Source: Limnohabitans sp. (lineage in GTDB: Bacteria > Pseudomonadota > Gammaproteobacteria > Burkholderiales > Burkholderiaceae_C). From it: a DNA stretch of 64,000 nt. The notes under the pieces were generated by a model. That model saw only the letters and a list, made by a program, of their open reading frames with translations, had not been told where the DNA came from and ran no database searches. This document shows positions 34,911 to 44,599 of this stretch, piece by piece (within the stretch, counting starts at the first letter, position 1; every line of letters starts with the position of its first letter). A program made the position numbers and the translations under genes. The stretch lies in contig NZ_JAAVVW010000003.1 in the NCBI RefSeq assembly GCF_023910625.1, positions 1,116,001 to 1,180,000 on the forward strand, in the 5' to 3' direction.

Positions 34911-36209
34911 TTATTGGCCAGTTCCAAAAGCTTTCGACAAAGTCGCCTGCCGCAGTGCCTGTGCACGCTGGAGGTTGACGTCAACTTCGGACTCGACTTC
35001 ACGGATGATGGTCATATGGCGGTCAAGTTCAGCAACGATTCGAGTTTGCTCTGCGAGCGGCGGCAATGGAACTGCAAGTGCTTGTAGCTTTGTACCGTTC
35101 ACGTTGGCCTGCCCCACCTGCTGTGTCACTACGCTCTTGACCCATTGCCTCCCAAAATTTGAATTGATATACGCGGCTAAGAAGTTTGGCAATACACCAG
35201 TCACTGTGCGAACGCGAATAAGGTATGACGCGAAGGAATAGCTTGTCGACTTTGCTTGAAAGACGGCAACCTTCCCTACCAACTCAGGGCTATTCGTTCG
35301 GTTGAACAGAAGGTCGCCATCGTTCATAAGAAGCTTCGGAAATTCGTCATGTTCCTTGGGCAGGTACTTCAAGTCATCAAATCGCAATTCGCCTTCAAAG
35401 ATGTTGCCCATGCGCAGGACAGGAATACCTGTTGCGTCATCTGAGGTTTTTGAAGACGAGCCGTATTCCACGAGCTGTGAAAGTTGCTCGACCGTCGCAT
35501 TTGCCCATCCTTCAGGAAGGCTTTCAAGCATGGGGCATTCAGCGCTTTCGGGCTCAACATATTTTTTCTTAAGCGCCCACTTGGCCCGCCGTTCTTCAAG
35601 AATCCGCTGCAAAAGTTTTTCGCCTGTTTCGTAGCTGCGGCCTTCGCGTTGGGCGATGCTGGCTTCGGTTTCGACGAGGCGGCCTTCGACGGCGGCTTTG
35701 AGGACGGAGGCTTTGTAGCGTTTGAGGTTGGCTTTGACGCGCTGGAGGTTGGCGACGGCTTCGTCGAGGCGGGAGAACTGTTTTTCGATCTCGGCGACGA
35801 TCTCCGCCTGTTGCTCTGGCGGGTGGATCACGACTTCGACTGCGTTGTAGTCGTCTCGGCTCAGCCCTGGGATGGCCGTCGATTTATCAAGCCGAGCAAG
35901 ACCCAATGAATCCAACAGATATCGGTAGTAACGGGGATCGTGACCAATTGGTGGCTCAGCGAAATACGCTGTATCAATCGGCCAACAAGGCACTGCCGAA
36001 TAATGCACGGCACCGACATTACCCTTGCGGCCAACAATGATCACGGGGCCATTGGTTAAAGCAGCTGAATGACTGCCGACAACACCACTGGAGCCATAAA
36101 CGGGCACAGAACCGGCGCTGTCACGTACAGTGGCGGGCAGGCTCTTTCCGTATTTCAGCGGCAGCAGATCACCCAAAAGCCCCTTGATTCGCTCTTGCAA
36201 TTTGGTCAC
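34911..36209 (-). CDS. hsdS: Type I restriction-modification specificity subunit S
   Basis: 432 residues with two target-recognition domains, each followed by a coiled-coil helix. TRD1 at about 5-140 (VPVYGSSGVVGSHSAAL, PCWPIDTAYF) with helix EQQAEIVAEIEKQFSRLDEA; TRD2 at about 230-385 (LPEGWANATVEQLSQLVEYG, PVLRMGNIFEG) with helix LAEQTRIVAELDRHM. Its start overlaps the hsdR stop by 4 bp. TRD2 DNA (about 34911-35560) is AT-richer than TRD1 and matches the adjacent KAP gene in composition, as if TRD2 and KAP arrived together. The two TRDs define a bipartite target that cannot be read from sequence alone. Confidence 0.93.
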   Translation of the reverse strand: MTKLQERIKGLLGDLLPLKYGKSLPATVRDSAGSVPVYGSSGVVGSHSAALTNGPVIIVGRKGNVGAVHYSAVPCWPIDTAYFAEPPIGHDPRYYRYLLDSLGLARLDKSTAIPGLSRDDYNAVEVVIHPPEQQAEIVAEIEKQFSRLDEAVANLQRVKANLKRYKASVLKAAVEGRLVETEASIAQREGRSYETGEKLLQRILEERRAKWALKKKYVEPESAECPMLESLPEGWANATVEQLSQLVEYGSSSKTSDDATGIPVLRMGNIFEGELRFDDLKYLPKEHDEFPKLLMNDGDLLFNRTNSPELVGKVAVFQAKSTSYSFASYLIRVRTVTGVLPNFLAAYINSNFGRQWVKSVVTQQVGQANVNGTKLQALAVPLPPLAEQTRIVAELDRHMTIIREVESEVDVNLQRAQALRQATLSKAFGTGQ

Positions 36210-39019
36210 GCCACCAACTCCCGATTCATCGCTTCAATCACCTGCCCCAACTCCGCACCAAACAGCTGGTGCACTTTGCCCAGGCCGCCTTCGCTGTTGA
36301 AGGGGGCGTATTCAAAGTCGTCGGGCTCTATGCCTAAGTTCGCGGCAATGTGGTCTCGGATCATTTCTAGCCAGTGCAGTTGTTCGGGGGTGAATGGGGG
36401 CAGGGATGGATCCCCGCCTTCGCGGGAATGACCAGAAACACGGGCTTGATTCGTCTGAGCCAGCCACGCATCAAAGTTGCCCCGCACCCGCTCAGGATAC
36501 GGCACCAGTTCGTTGTCTTGCTGCATGGCAAAGCGCACCAGGCTGACCAAGTCGGTCAGCAGGCGGCGTTGGCTGGTGCCTTTCACCTTGGTCTTGTTGA
36601 GCGCGGCATAGGCTTGCCACAGCTGGCCTTCGTCTATCAAATGCGGCGGGGCGTGCAGCGCGTCGGCCAGCGCTTTCACGTCGGTGTATTTCAGCGGGGC
36701 GCGGCTGGGGCGGTTGTACAAAATTTGCAGCGCGGTGATTTCGTCTTTGTGCTGGGCAATGAATGCTTCAAAGCTTTGCACCAGGCCTTTGGCGCGTTCG
36801 CTGGCGGCTTCGCTGAAGCCCGCATGAATCAGCTCGTCTTGCGTGACGATGTCCACCACCAAATCGGCCTTTTGGCGCAGCTGCAATATCAGGTTGCGCA
36901 GCGCGGGGTTGGCAAAGGGGCGCACAGCAGACTGGATTCCCGCGTACGCGGGAATGACATTGGTTGGGTCGTCGGGGTCGACGTTCAGGGCCTGCACAAT
37001 GCCGCTGGCCAGGTCGCGCAGGCTTTTGCCGCCGCTGGCCTCCAGCACTTTGGCGTGGTCGGCGGGGCTCAGGTCTTTGTCCAGCCGGGCCAAGCGGGCG
37101 GCCACGCTGCTCAGCACTTCATCTTCCACGTTGCCCAGGCTCACGGCTTGCAGCAGCTTGTCCAGGGGCACGGTTTTCTTCGTGTCCATGGGGCGGCTGT
37201 CGGTTTTGTCGCGCTCGCACACGCCCACGGCGTCAACGATCACAAAGTGGTCTTTCACTTTGGCGTCGGGCGTCACGGCTTGCAGGTCGGCCGGGTTGCA
37301 CACGCGCACGCCACGGCCTTTCATCTGCTCAAAGAAGCTGCGGCTTTTGACCGAGCGCATGAACACCACAATCTCCACTGGCTTGATGTCAGTGCCGGTG
37401 GCGATCATGTCCACCGTCACGGCCACACGCGGAAAGTAGCTGTTGCGAAACGCACTGATCAAGTCCTCGGGCTTGGTGCCGCTGGTTTTGTAGGTGATCT
37501 TTTGCGCAAACTCGTTGCCCTTGCCAAATTCTTCGCGCAGGATTTCCACGATCTTCTCGGCGTGGTTGTCGTCTTTGGCAAAGATCAGGGTCTTGGGCAC
37601 CTCGGTGCGGCCGGGGAAAATTTCGGTGTGCAGGCGGTCGCGGAAGGTGGTGATGACTTTGCGGATCTGGTCGGGCGTTTGCACGCTGCGGTCCAGCTCG
37701 TTGGGGTCGTATTCAAAGTCTTCGTCCAACTGCCAAGCGCTTTTGCGGCGGGTGGCTTTGTCCACGGTTTCCAGCCAAAAACCTTTTTCGACCTTGGCGC
37801 CGCGCTCGCTCACTTCGGTCTGAATGCGGTACACGTCGTAATTCACGTTCACGCCATCGGCCACGGCCTGGGTGTGACCGTATTCCATGACCAAGTTTTG
37901 GTTGAAGAAACCAAAGGTCTGTTTGTTGGGCGTGGCGGTCAGGCCCACGAGATAAGCGTCGTAATACTCCAGCACTTGCCGCCACAGGTTGTAGATGCTG
38001 CGGTGCGCTTCGTCGGTCACCACGATGTCAAACAGCTCAATGGGAAAGGCCGGGTTGTAGCCAATGGGCTCGGGGTCTTTGAAAAGGCTCTCTGCGCCCT
38101 CGGTGCTTTCTTCGTCGGCCTCGGGCGGCAGCTCTTTGCCTTTGAGCAAACTGAACATCCGCTGAATGGTGCAGATGACCACGCGGGCGCTGGTGTCCAC
38201 CTGGTTGCCTTGCAGGTGCTGCACGATGAACTCTTCGCCAAACTTGTAGCTGTTGTAGGGGCTGGCGTATTGGTCAAACTCTTTTTTGGTTTGGCGGCCC
38301 AGGTTGGCACGGTCCACCAAAAACAGCACGCGCCGCGCACCGCCAAACTTGATGAGGCGGTAAATGAAGCTGATGGCCGTGAAGGTTTTGCCGCTGCCCG
38401 TGGCCATCTGGATGAGGGCTTTGGGTTTGTTGGCGGCCAGGCTTTGTTCGAGGTTTTGCACCGCCAAAATTTGCGCGGGCCACAGCTGGTAGTTGGCCCC
38501 GCCCTGCCCCCATTGGGTGATGAGTTGGGGCATGTCGCGCATGCGGGCCAAAAAGGTGGAGGGCGCATCGTTGGCTGCCAACGGACCTGCTGCGGAGGGC
38601 ACCATTTGTAACCACTGCGCCAGCAACTCGGGCCTGAAAAACGCAAACACCCGGCGCGAACGCGGATGGGGGTCCAGCCCGTTGGTGAATTGGGTCTCGA
38701 CCCCGGTGGATTCAAACAAAAACGGCAGCGGCCTGCGCCATGCAGGCAAGGCGACTGGCAAGCCCTGGGCGTAGCGCTCGGACTGGACTTCAACGCCTTT
38801 GAGAGTGGTGCCTTCTTTTTTGGCCTCGATCACGCCGCAGGCTTTGCCGTTCACATACAGCAGGTAGTCGGCAAAGCCGTGGCCAGTGTTGAGCGGGAAC
38901 TCGCGGATGGCCACGCCCTGCGCCGCATGCAGATTGACTTGGTCGATGTTGCAAACGTGCCAGCCAGCGGCTTGCAGGAGTTGGTCGATCTGAACGCGGG
39001 CTCGGGCTTCTGGTGTCAT
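36206..39019 (-). CDS. hsdR: Type I restriction endonuclease subunit R
   Basis: 937 residues. N-terminal PD-(D/E)xK nuclease with Asp51, Glu65 and Lys67 (GFADYLLYVNGKACGVIEAKK), then an SF2 translocase with Walker A MATGSGKTF near 209, DEAH box VVTDEAH, VGLTATP and motif VI QMKGRGVRVC. C-terminal helical domain binds the methyltransferase. Two short in-frame insertions (VIPAYAGIQ near residue 690 and GHSREGGDPS near 865) come from palindromic dispersed repeats. First gene of the restriction operon; the ATG follows a stretch with TTGGAATTAAAAAT that may hold the promoter. Confidence 0.94.
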   Translation of the reverse strand: MTPEARARVQIDQLLQAAGWHVCNIDQVNLHAAQGVAIREFPLNTGHGFADYLLYVNGKACGVIEAKKEGTTLKGVEVQSERYAQGLPVALPAWRRPLPFLFESTGVETQFTNGLDPHPRSRRVFAFFRPELLAQWLQMVPSAAGPLAANDAPSTFLARMRDMPQLITQWGQGGANYQLWPAQILAVQNLEQSLAANKPKALIQMATGSGKTFTAISFIYRLIKFGGARRVLFLVDRANLGRQTKKEFDQYASPYNSYKFGEEFIVQHLQGNQVDTSARVVICTIQRMFSLLKGKELPPEADEESTEGAESLFKDPEPIGYNPAFPIELFDIVVTDEAHRSIYNLWRQVLEYYDAYLVGLTATPNKQTFGFFNQNLVMEYGHTQAVADGVNVNYDVYRIQTEVSERGAKVEKGFWLETVDKATRRKSAWQLDEDFEYDPNELDRSVQTPDQIRKVITTFRDRLHTEIFPGRTEVPKTLIFAKDDNHAEKIVEILREEFGKGNEFAQKITYKTSGTKPEDLISAFRNSYFPRVAVTVDMIATGTDIKPVEIVVFMRSVKSRSFFEQMKGRGVRVCNPADLQAVTPDAKVKDHFVIVDAVGVCERDKTDSRPMDTKKTVPLDKLLQAVSLGNVEDEVLSSVAARLARLDKDLSPADHAKVLEASGGKSLRDLASGIVQALNVDPDDPTNVIPAYAGIQSAVRPFANPALRNLILQLRQKADLVVDIVTQDELIHAGFSEAASERAKGLVQSFEAFIAQHKDEITALQILYNRPSRAPLKYTDVKALADALHAPPHLIDEGQLWQAYAALNKTKVKGTSQRRLLTDLVSLVRFAMQQDNELVPYPERVRGNFDAWLAQTNQARVSGHSREGGDPSLPPFTPEQLHWLEMIRDHIAANLGIEPDDFEYAPFNSEGGLGKVHQLFGAELGQVIEAMNRELVA
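36410..36429. repeat. dRS3-like palindrome in hsdR (second copy)
   Basis: ATCCCCGCCTTCGCGGGAAT, an imperfect version of the neisserial dRS3 form ATTCCC-N8-GGGAAT. Translates on the minus strand into part of GHSREGGDPS. Flanked by GGATGG and GACC. Confidence 0.7.
36936..36955. repeat. dRS3-like palindrome in hsdR (first copy)
   Basis: ATTCCCGCGTACGCGGGAAT, a perfect 20-bp palindrome matching ATTCCC-N8-GGGAAT. Inserted in frame; gives VIPAYAG in the hsdR product. Flanked by GACTGG and GACATT, as in dispersed palindromic repeats of betaproteobacteria. Confidence 0.8.
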
Positions 39020-39077
39020 TCAGCGGGCGGCTATTTTTAATTCCAAGGTGTCCATTCTAGGGGGCCAAATGGCGCAA

Positions 39078-39107
39078 AGCCCCGGCACTTTTAAAAATGC
39101 CGGGGCT
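39078..39107. terminator. Strong hairpin between tctC-like gene and hsdR
   Basis: AGCCCCGGCA (39078-39087), 10-base loop, TGCCGGGGCT (39098-39107). U-tracts on both sides are short (TT or AAA), so termination strength is uncertain. It lies downstream of the minus-strand TctC gene and insulates the restriction operon. Confidence 0.6.
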
Positions 39108-39211
39108 TTGTACCTCAATGGCTGGGGCTCAGGTCATCGGTGTGCAAGTCTTCGCGCACGGGGGTGGGCTCCTACAAAATGCAACGCACCCATGCCACCC
39201 AGCGTCTCATT

Positions 39212-40219
39212 TCAGTCGAGCTTGATGCCCAGGTCCACTGCCAGCTTGATCCAGACGGGCACTTCGGCCTCCCAGTCTTTGCGGGTGGCCGCCAGGTTTT
39301 TGGGCTTGTTGGGGATGGCGAAGGTTTCGCGCAGCTTGGCGGCTTTGTCGGTGTTGGACCAGGCCACTGCTTCATCGGCCATGCGTTTGAGCACGGCTTC
39401 AGGCGTGCCTGCTGGGGCCACCAAAGGTAAACCGCCCTCGAGCGTGACCAGCTTTTCGGTGTTGCCTTGTTCGGTCAAGGTGGGCACATCGGGCAGCTTG
39501 GGCGAGCGGTAGCTGCCGGTCACGCCAATGGCGCGCACGCCCCGGGTGGACACAGCGTTGAAGGCCTGAAAACTGCCCACGGCGATTTGCAATTGCCCCG
39601 AGGCCACGTCCAGCCACATGGGCGCTTCACCCCGGTAGTGCACCGACTGGATCGTGGTCCCCTGCTGTCGGTTGGTCTGGTCGGCCAACATGTGCGGGTA
39701 AGAACCCGGGGCATAGGTGCCCATAGAGCTGTTGTTCTTTTTGGCCCAGGCCACAAACTCGGCCATGGTTTTGGCCGGAATCTTGTCATTGATGCCCACC
39801 ACCAGCGGGCCGGAGGGGAACACCGTGACCGGGGTCAGGTCTTTGTCCAGGTTGTAGGGCAACTTGGCGTACAAAACGCGGTTTTGCCAAAAGGTGCCCG
39901 ATGTGCTCATGACGAAGGTGTAGCCGTCGGCGGGGGACTTGGCCACTGCGTCAATGCCAATGATGGCGCCCGCACCTGGCCTGTTTTCAATGGCCACCGG
40001 CACACCCAAACGGCCACTGAGGAATTCACCGTAATTGCGCGCGATGGCATCTGTCAAACCACCGGGCGGAAAAGCCACCACGATTTTGATGGGCTTGGCA
40101 GGCCACGAGGCCGTCTGGGCATGGGCTGGCCCCGACAAGGCCATGCTGGCCAGACCGACGGCCAGGGCTGTGGAAGCTGACAAAAAATGGCGGCGTGAAG
40201 GCGAGGTATGAGCGGACAT
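39212..40219 (-). CDS. Bug/TctC tripartite tricarboxylate transporter binding protein
   Basis: 335 residues. Twin-arginine-like signal SRRHFLSASTALAVGLASM with cleavage near AHAQ (residue 35). Mature start WPAKPIKIVVAFPPGG, then ENRPGAGAIIGIDAVAKSPADG as in Bug proteins. Binds a carboxylate in the periplasm. No TctA/TctB membrane genes are adjacent, as is usual for orphan Bug proteins in Burkholderiales. Monocistronic, ending before a hairpin. Confidence 0.9.
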   Translation of the reverse strand: MSAHTSPSRRHFLSASTALAVGLASMALSGPAHAQTASWPAKPIKIVVAFPPGGLTDAIARNYGEFLSGRLGVPVAIENRPGAGAIIGIDAVAKSPADGYTFVMSTSGTFWQNRVLYAKLPYNLDKDLTPVTVFPSGPLVVGINDKIPAKTMAEFVAWAKKNNSSMGTYAPGSYPHMLADQTNRQQGTTIQSVHYRGEAPMWLDVASGQLQIAVGSFQAFNAVSTRGVRAIGVTGSYRSPKLPDVPTLTEQGNTEKLVTLEGGLPLVAPAGTPEAVLKRMADEAVAWSNTDKAAKLRETFAIPNKPKNLAATRKDWEAEVPVWIKLAVDLGIKLD

Positions 40220-40557
40220 GGGGTTCCCCTGGGTGTTATTGAAATGGCTGACGGCAGTCTAGAGGCGCGGGGCCCATCTTTGAATTGGGGTTTGAACCCA
40301 TGACACACACAGGACAGCGATGAGCAGCCAAAGCAGTGCGGCAGCAATGCGCTTGCTTGGCTTTGTGCGACAATACACCCCGTTGTGGCCTCCAGTTGCC
40401 GCAACATCAGCACTTCTGCTGGGGCCTGACCCAGGAAACGCTCAAAACAAGCGCCTGCGGTTTCCATGCCCATCTTAAGAACTATCGGCCAACACTGGAC
40501 ACTGCCAACAGCAGTTGAATGAGCCGATACCCGCGCCGGACATGGCGCTCTGTAAAA
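40220..40557. other. 338-bp divergent intergenic region upstream of rhlE
   Basis: Holds the promoters of the minus-strand Bug gene and the plus-strand helicase. No open frame has protein character. TTGCTTGGC...GACAATAC around 40350-40377 may include the rhlE promoter, which would leave a long 5' leader of about 180 bases, as seen in some cold-regulated RNA helicase genes; this is speculative. No riboswitch fold recognised. Confidence 0.4.
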
Positions 40558-42360
<1,803 letters not shown>

Positions 42361-42381
42361 ACCACACACTGCCCCCAACTG

Positions 42382-42409
42382 AAAAGAGCCCGCACAGTCG
42401 GGCTCTTTT
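42382..42409. terminator. Bidirectional terminator after rhlE
   Basis: AAAAGAGCCCG (42382-42392), loop CACAGT, CGGGCTCTTTT (42399-42409). Serves rhlE and the convergent cupin gene. Confidence 0.9.
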
Positions 42410-42425
42410 CTTGTGTGCATGCAAA

Positions 42426-42809
42426 TCAGTCACGCACGAACAAAGTCACCAGAGGATCGGGGCCCACTTGGCGGCTCCAGTGACCGTGCACAGCGGGGTC
42501 AAAAATGACGCCTTCGGGCAAAGTGTCGGCCGAATAAAAAAACTCGCCCGGACCAAAAACGCGCGAGCTGCCGTCCTGCAAAAAAATCTCCATCTGTCCA
42601 CTCAACACAAACAACCACTGCGGGTGGCCGGTGCAATGAAATGAGCTGCAAAAACCCACCGGGCTTTGTCGCAACTGGCATCCTGTTGCAGCCATCAGCG
42701 CCGACAACTGGCTTTGGGGCGTGCCCTCGGTCAAGGGAACGAACGCGTCCCTGAAACGGGCGCGGCCATCGGTGTCGGTGAACAAAATGACTTTTGTCAG
42801 TGCGGTCAT
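42426..42809 (-). CDS. Small cupin-like protein
   Basis: 127 residues from ATG 42809. Cupin beta-barrel: HPQWLFVLSGQMEIFLQDG (motif 1 region) and FGPGEFFYSADT (turn), with HCTGHPQW providing metal-binding candidates. No fused domain. Lies convergent with rhlE and divergent from the gluconokinase. Could be a small isomerase, dioxygenase or a sensor protein; substrate not evident. A start at 42830 would add seven residues. Confidence 0.6.
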   Translation of the reverse strand: MTALTKVILFTDTDGRARFRDAFVPLTEGTPQSQLSALMAATGCQLRQSPVGFCSSFHCTGHPQWLFVLSGQMEIFLQDGSSRVFGPGEFFYSADTLPEGVIFDPAVHGHWSRQVGPDPLVTLFVRD

Positions 42810-43113
42810 GAGGTCTTTAGCCAAAGGCATCGGGATGATCAGGCGGACATTGTCACCGAGCCAACACCCCAACAGGGCTAATCAGCAGAAAATCGGGCCA
42901 CAATGATGTGATGATCACACCAAGGACAGTCGCAAGTTTGGGTAAACGCAAGCCCTCAAACAGGACTCTGATTGCCGAACACCACTGCCCCGTCATTCAC
43001 CCGTCAGGAAAATCAATGCCCCCAACCGTTCTGCTGGCTGTAGCCCAACTGCACCCTTTTTATCCAGACGCCCTGCAAACGCTTTGCACCGCCATGGCGA
43101 TCGACAAGTCGGC
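42810..43113. other. Intergenic between cupin gene and gluconokinase
   Basis: 304 bp. The cupin-proximal side contains in-frame upstream codons but no better start. A fragment resembling the start of a 2-hydroxyacid dehydrogenase is at 43018-43117. No clear promoter or RNA element was identified. Confidence 0.4.
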
Positions 43114-43117
43114 ATGA
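43018..43117 (+). pseudogene. Possible remnant of a 2-hydroxyacid dehydrogenase N-terminus
   Basis: A 32-codon frame begins MPPTVLLAVAQLHPFYPDAL, the type of start seen in glyoxylate/2-ketogluconate reductases, then stops, overlapping the gluconokinase start. Too short for function; possibly a decayed reductase once linked to gluconate metabolism. Weak evidence. Confidence 0.25.
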
Positions 43118-43656
43118 AGACCCCGCCTTTGCGTCTGATCGTGATGGGTGTCTCCGGATGCGGCAAGACCACCCTGGCGAGGGCTTTGAGTCAAGTCCTG
43201 GGCTTGGAGATGGTCGATGGAGACGACCTGCACCTGCCCGACAGTGTAGAGAAAATGCGCGTCGGGATTCCCCTGCAAGACAGCGACCGCTGGCCCTGGC
43301 TGGACCGCATCGGGGCTCATTTGGCCCAGGCCCAAGCCCACGGCCGTGTGGTCGCCTGCTCGGCCCTCAAGCGCGCCTACCGTGACCGCATTCGGGCACA
43401 CACAGGCGAAGTGTTTTTTATTTTTCTCAACGGTGACTTTGAGCTGATTCGACAGCGCATGCGCCAGCGCGAAGACCACTACATGCCATTGGACTTGCTC
43501 GAGAGTCAATTTCGCACTCTTGAGCGACCGCAGGCGGATGAATCCGATGTCATTGAACTGCCCATCACCGAAGCAATTGACGATCTGGTGCGACGGGCAC
43601 GGACTGCGGCGCAGGCGCACCATCAGCACACGGCTCATGGCCCACCCCGGACCTGA
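43114..43656 (+). CDS. gntK: Gluconokinase
   Basis: 180 residues, Shikimate-kinase-like fold. Walker A VMGVSGCGKTTLARAL near 11-26, DGDDLHLPDSVEKMRVGIPLQD, SALKRAYRDRIR near 88 and the lid segment FEQRMRQREDHYMP-like stretch at about 120. Phosphorylates D-gluconate to 6-phosphogluconate, the substrate of Edd encoded at 60620-62461. No gluconate transporter adjacent. Confidence 0.93.
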   Translation: MKTPPLRLIVMGVSGCGKTTLARALSQVLGLEMVDGDDLHLPDSVEKMRVGIPLQDSDRWPWLDRIGAHLAQAQAHGRVVACSALKRAYRDRIRAHTGEVFFIFLNGDFELIRQRMRQREDHYMPLDLLESQFRTLERPQADESDVIELPITEAIDDLVRRARTAAQAHHQHTAHGPPRT

Positions 43657-43801
43657 CCCTGGGCACCTTTGTTCGCCACGAAGCCAAAGCCCCACGCCGG
43701 GGCGCTGGCCGCTGGCGGGATTCAGTCGCTCAAAGTACAGGTTTGTTTTCAAAACGCCTGAAAATCTGGCTGTTTCCAGACCTCTCTAGAAAGTTCTCAC
43801 C

Positions 43802-44551
43802 ATGTCCAAAATCGCCCTCGTCACCGGTGCCAGCTCCGGCATCGGCAAAGCCTGCGCCCTGGCCCTGCTCAAAGAAGGCTGGCAAGTGGTCCTGGTCGGT
43901 CGCCGTGCCGACGCACTGGCCGCTGCAGTGGCCGAAGCCGGCCCCAACGCTGGCCACGCCCACGCCATCCCAACCGACCTCTCCAAAGAACCCGAAGTCA
44001 AGGCCTTGTTCGAGCAGATCCGTTCGCGCTTTGGTCGCCTCGATCTGGTGTTCAACAACGCCGGTATCTCGCTGCCCTACACCTTGCCGGGCGACCTGTC
44101 GGGAGACGAATGGCGCAGGGCTGTGGACATCAACCTGAATGGCGCTTTTTACACCTTGTCGTATGCCTTCAAGCTGATGCAAGAGCAAAGCCCGCAAGGC
44201 GGCCGCATCATCAACAACGGTTCGATTTCGGCACATGTGCCACGCCCCGGCTCGATTGCCTACACCGCCACCAAACACGCCATCTCGGGCCTGACCCGGG
44301 CGGCCTCATTGGATGGCCGCCCGTACAGCATCGCCGTGGGCCAAATCGACATTGGCAACGTGGCCTCGGACATGACGCTCAAAATGGCCTCGGGCGTGCA
44401 CCAAGCCGACCTGAGCATCAAAGCCGAGCCGCGCATGGACATGAGCGCCGTGGTCGAGACCTTCCTGACCATGGCCCGCCTGCCCCTGTCGGCCAATATT
44501 TTGTTCACCACCGTGATGGCGACCAATATGCCGTTTGTCGGACGCGGTTGA
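43802..44551 (+). CDS. SDR oxidoreductase
   Basis: 249 residues. TGASSGIGKACALALLK at 7, NNAG near 87, catalytic NNGSISAHVPRPGSIAYTATKHA with Ser, Tyr and Lys. Glucose/ribitol dehydrogenase-type SDR. It ends at a terminator and starts 145 bp after gntK, so it may share regulation with gluconate use. Substrate possibly a sugar or sugar acid; unproven. Confidence 0.82.
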   Translation: MSKIALVTGASSGIGKACALALLKEGWQVVLVGRRADALAAAVAEAGPNAGHAHAIPTDLSKEPEVKALFEQIRSRFGRLDLVFNNAGISLPYTLPGDLSGDEWRRAVDINLNGAFYTLSYAFKLMQEQSPQGGRIINNGSISAHVPRPGSIAYTATKHAISGLTRAASLDGRPYSIAVGQIDIGNVASDMTLKMASGVHQADLSIKAEPRMDMSAVVETFLTMARLPLSANILFTTVMATNMPFVGRG

Positions 44552-44568
44552 TTTTTCAAGACCCATGT

Positions 44569-44596
44569 AAAAGGGGGCCACGCAGGTCCCCTTTTT
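44569..44596. terminator. Terminator between SDR and enolase-family gene
   Basis: AAAAGGGG (44569-44576), 11-base loop, CCCCTTTT (44588-44595) with an additional T. Works for the plus-strand SDR and the convergent minus-strand gene. Confidence 0.8.
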
Positions 44597-44599
44597 CCA

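Noticed and set aside
36374..38611. 745-codon plus-strand open frame antisense to hsdR
   Set aside because: Composition (His, Val, Gly, Leu runs) is that of a shadow frame; hsdR motifs on the minus strand are unambiguous.
40260..40330. Possible tRNA-like sequence upstream of rhlE
   Set aside because: A TTTGAACC-like stretch exists but no cloverleaf arms could be paired.
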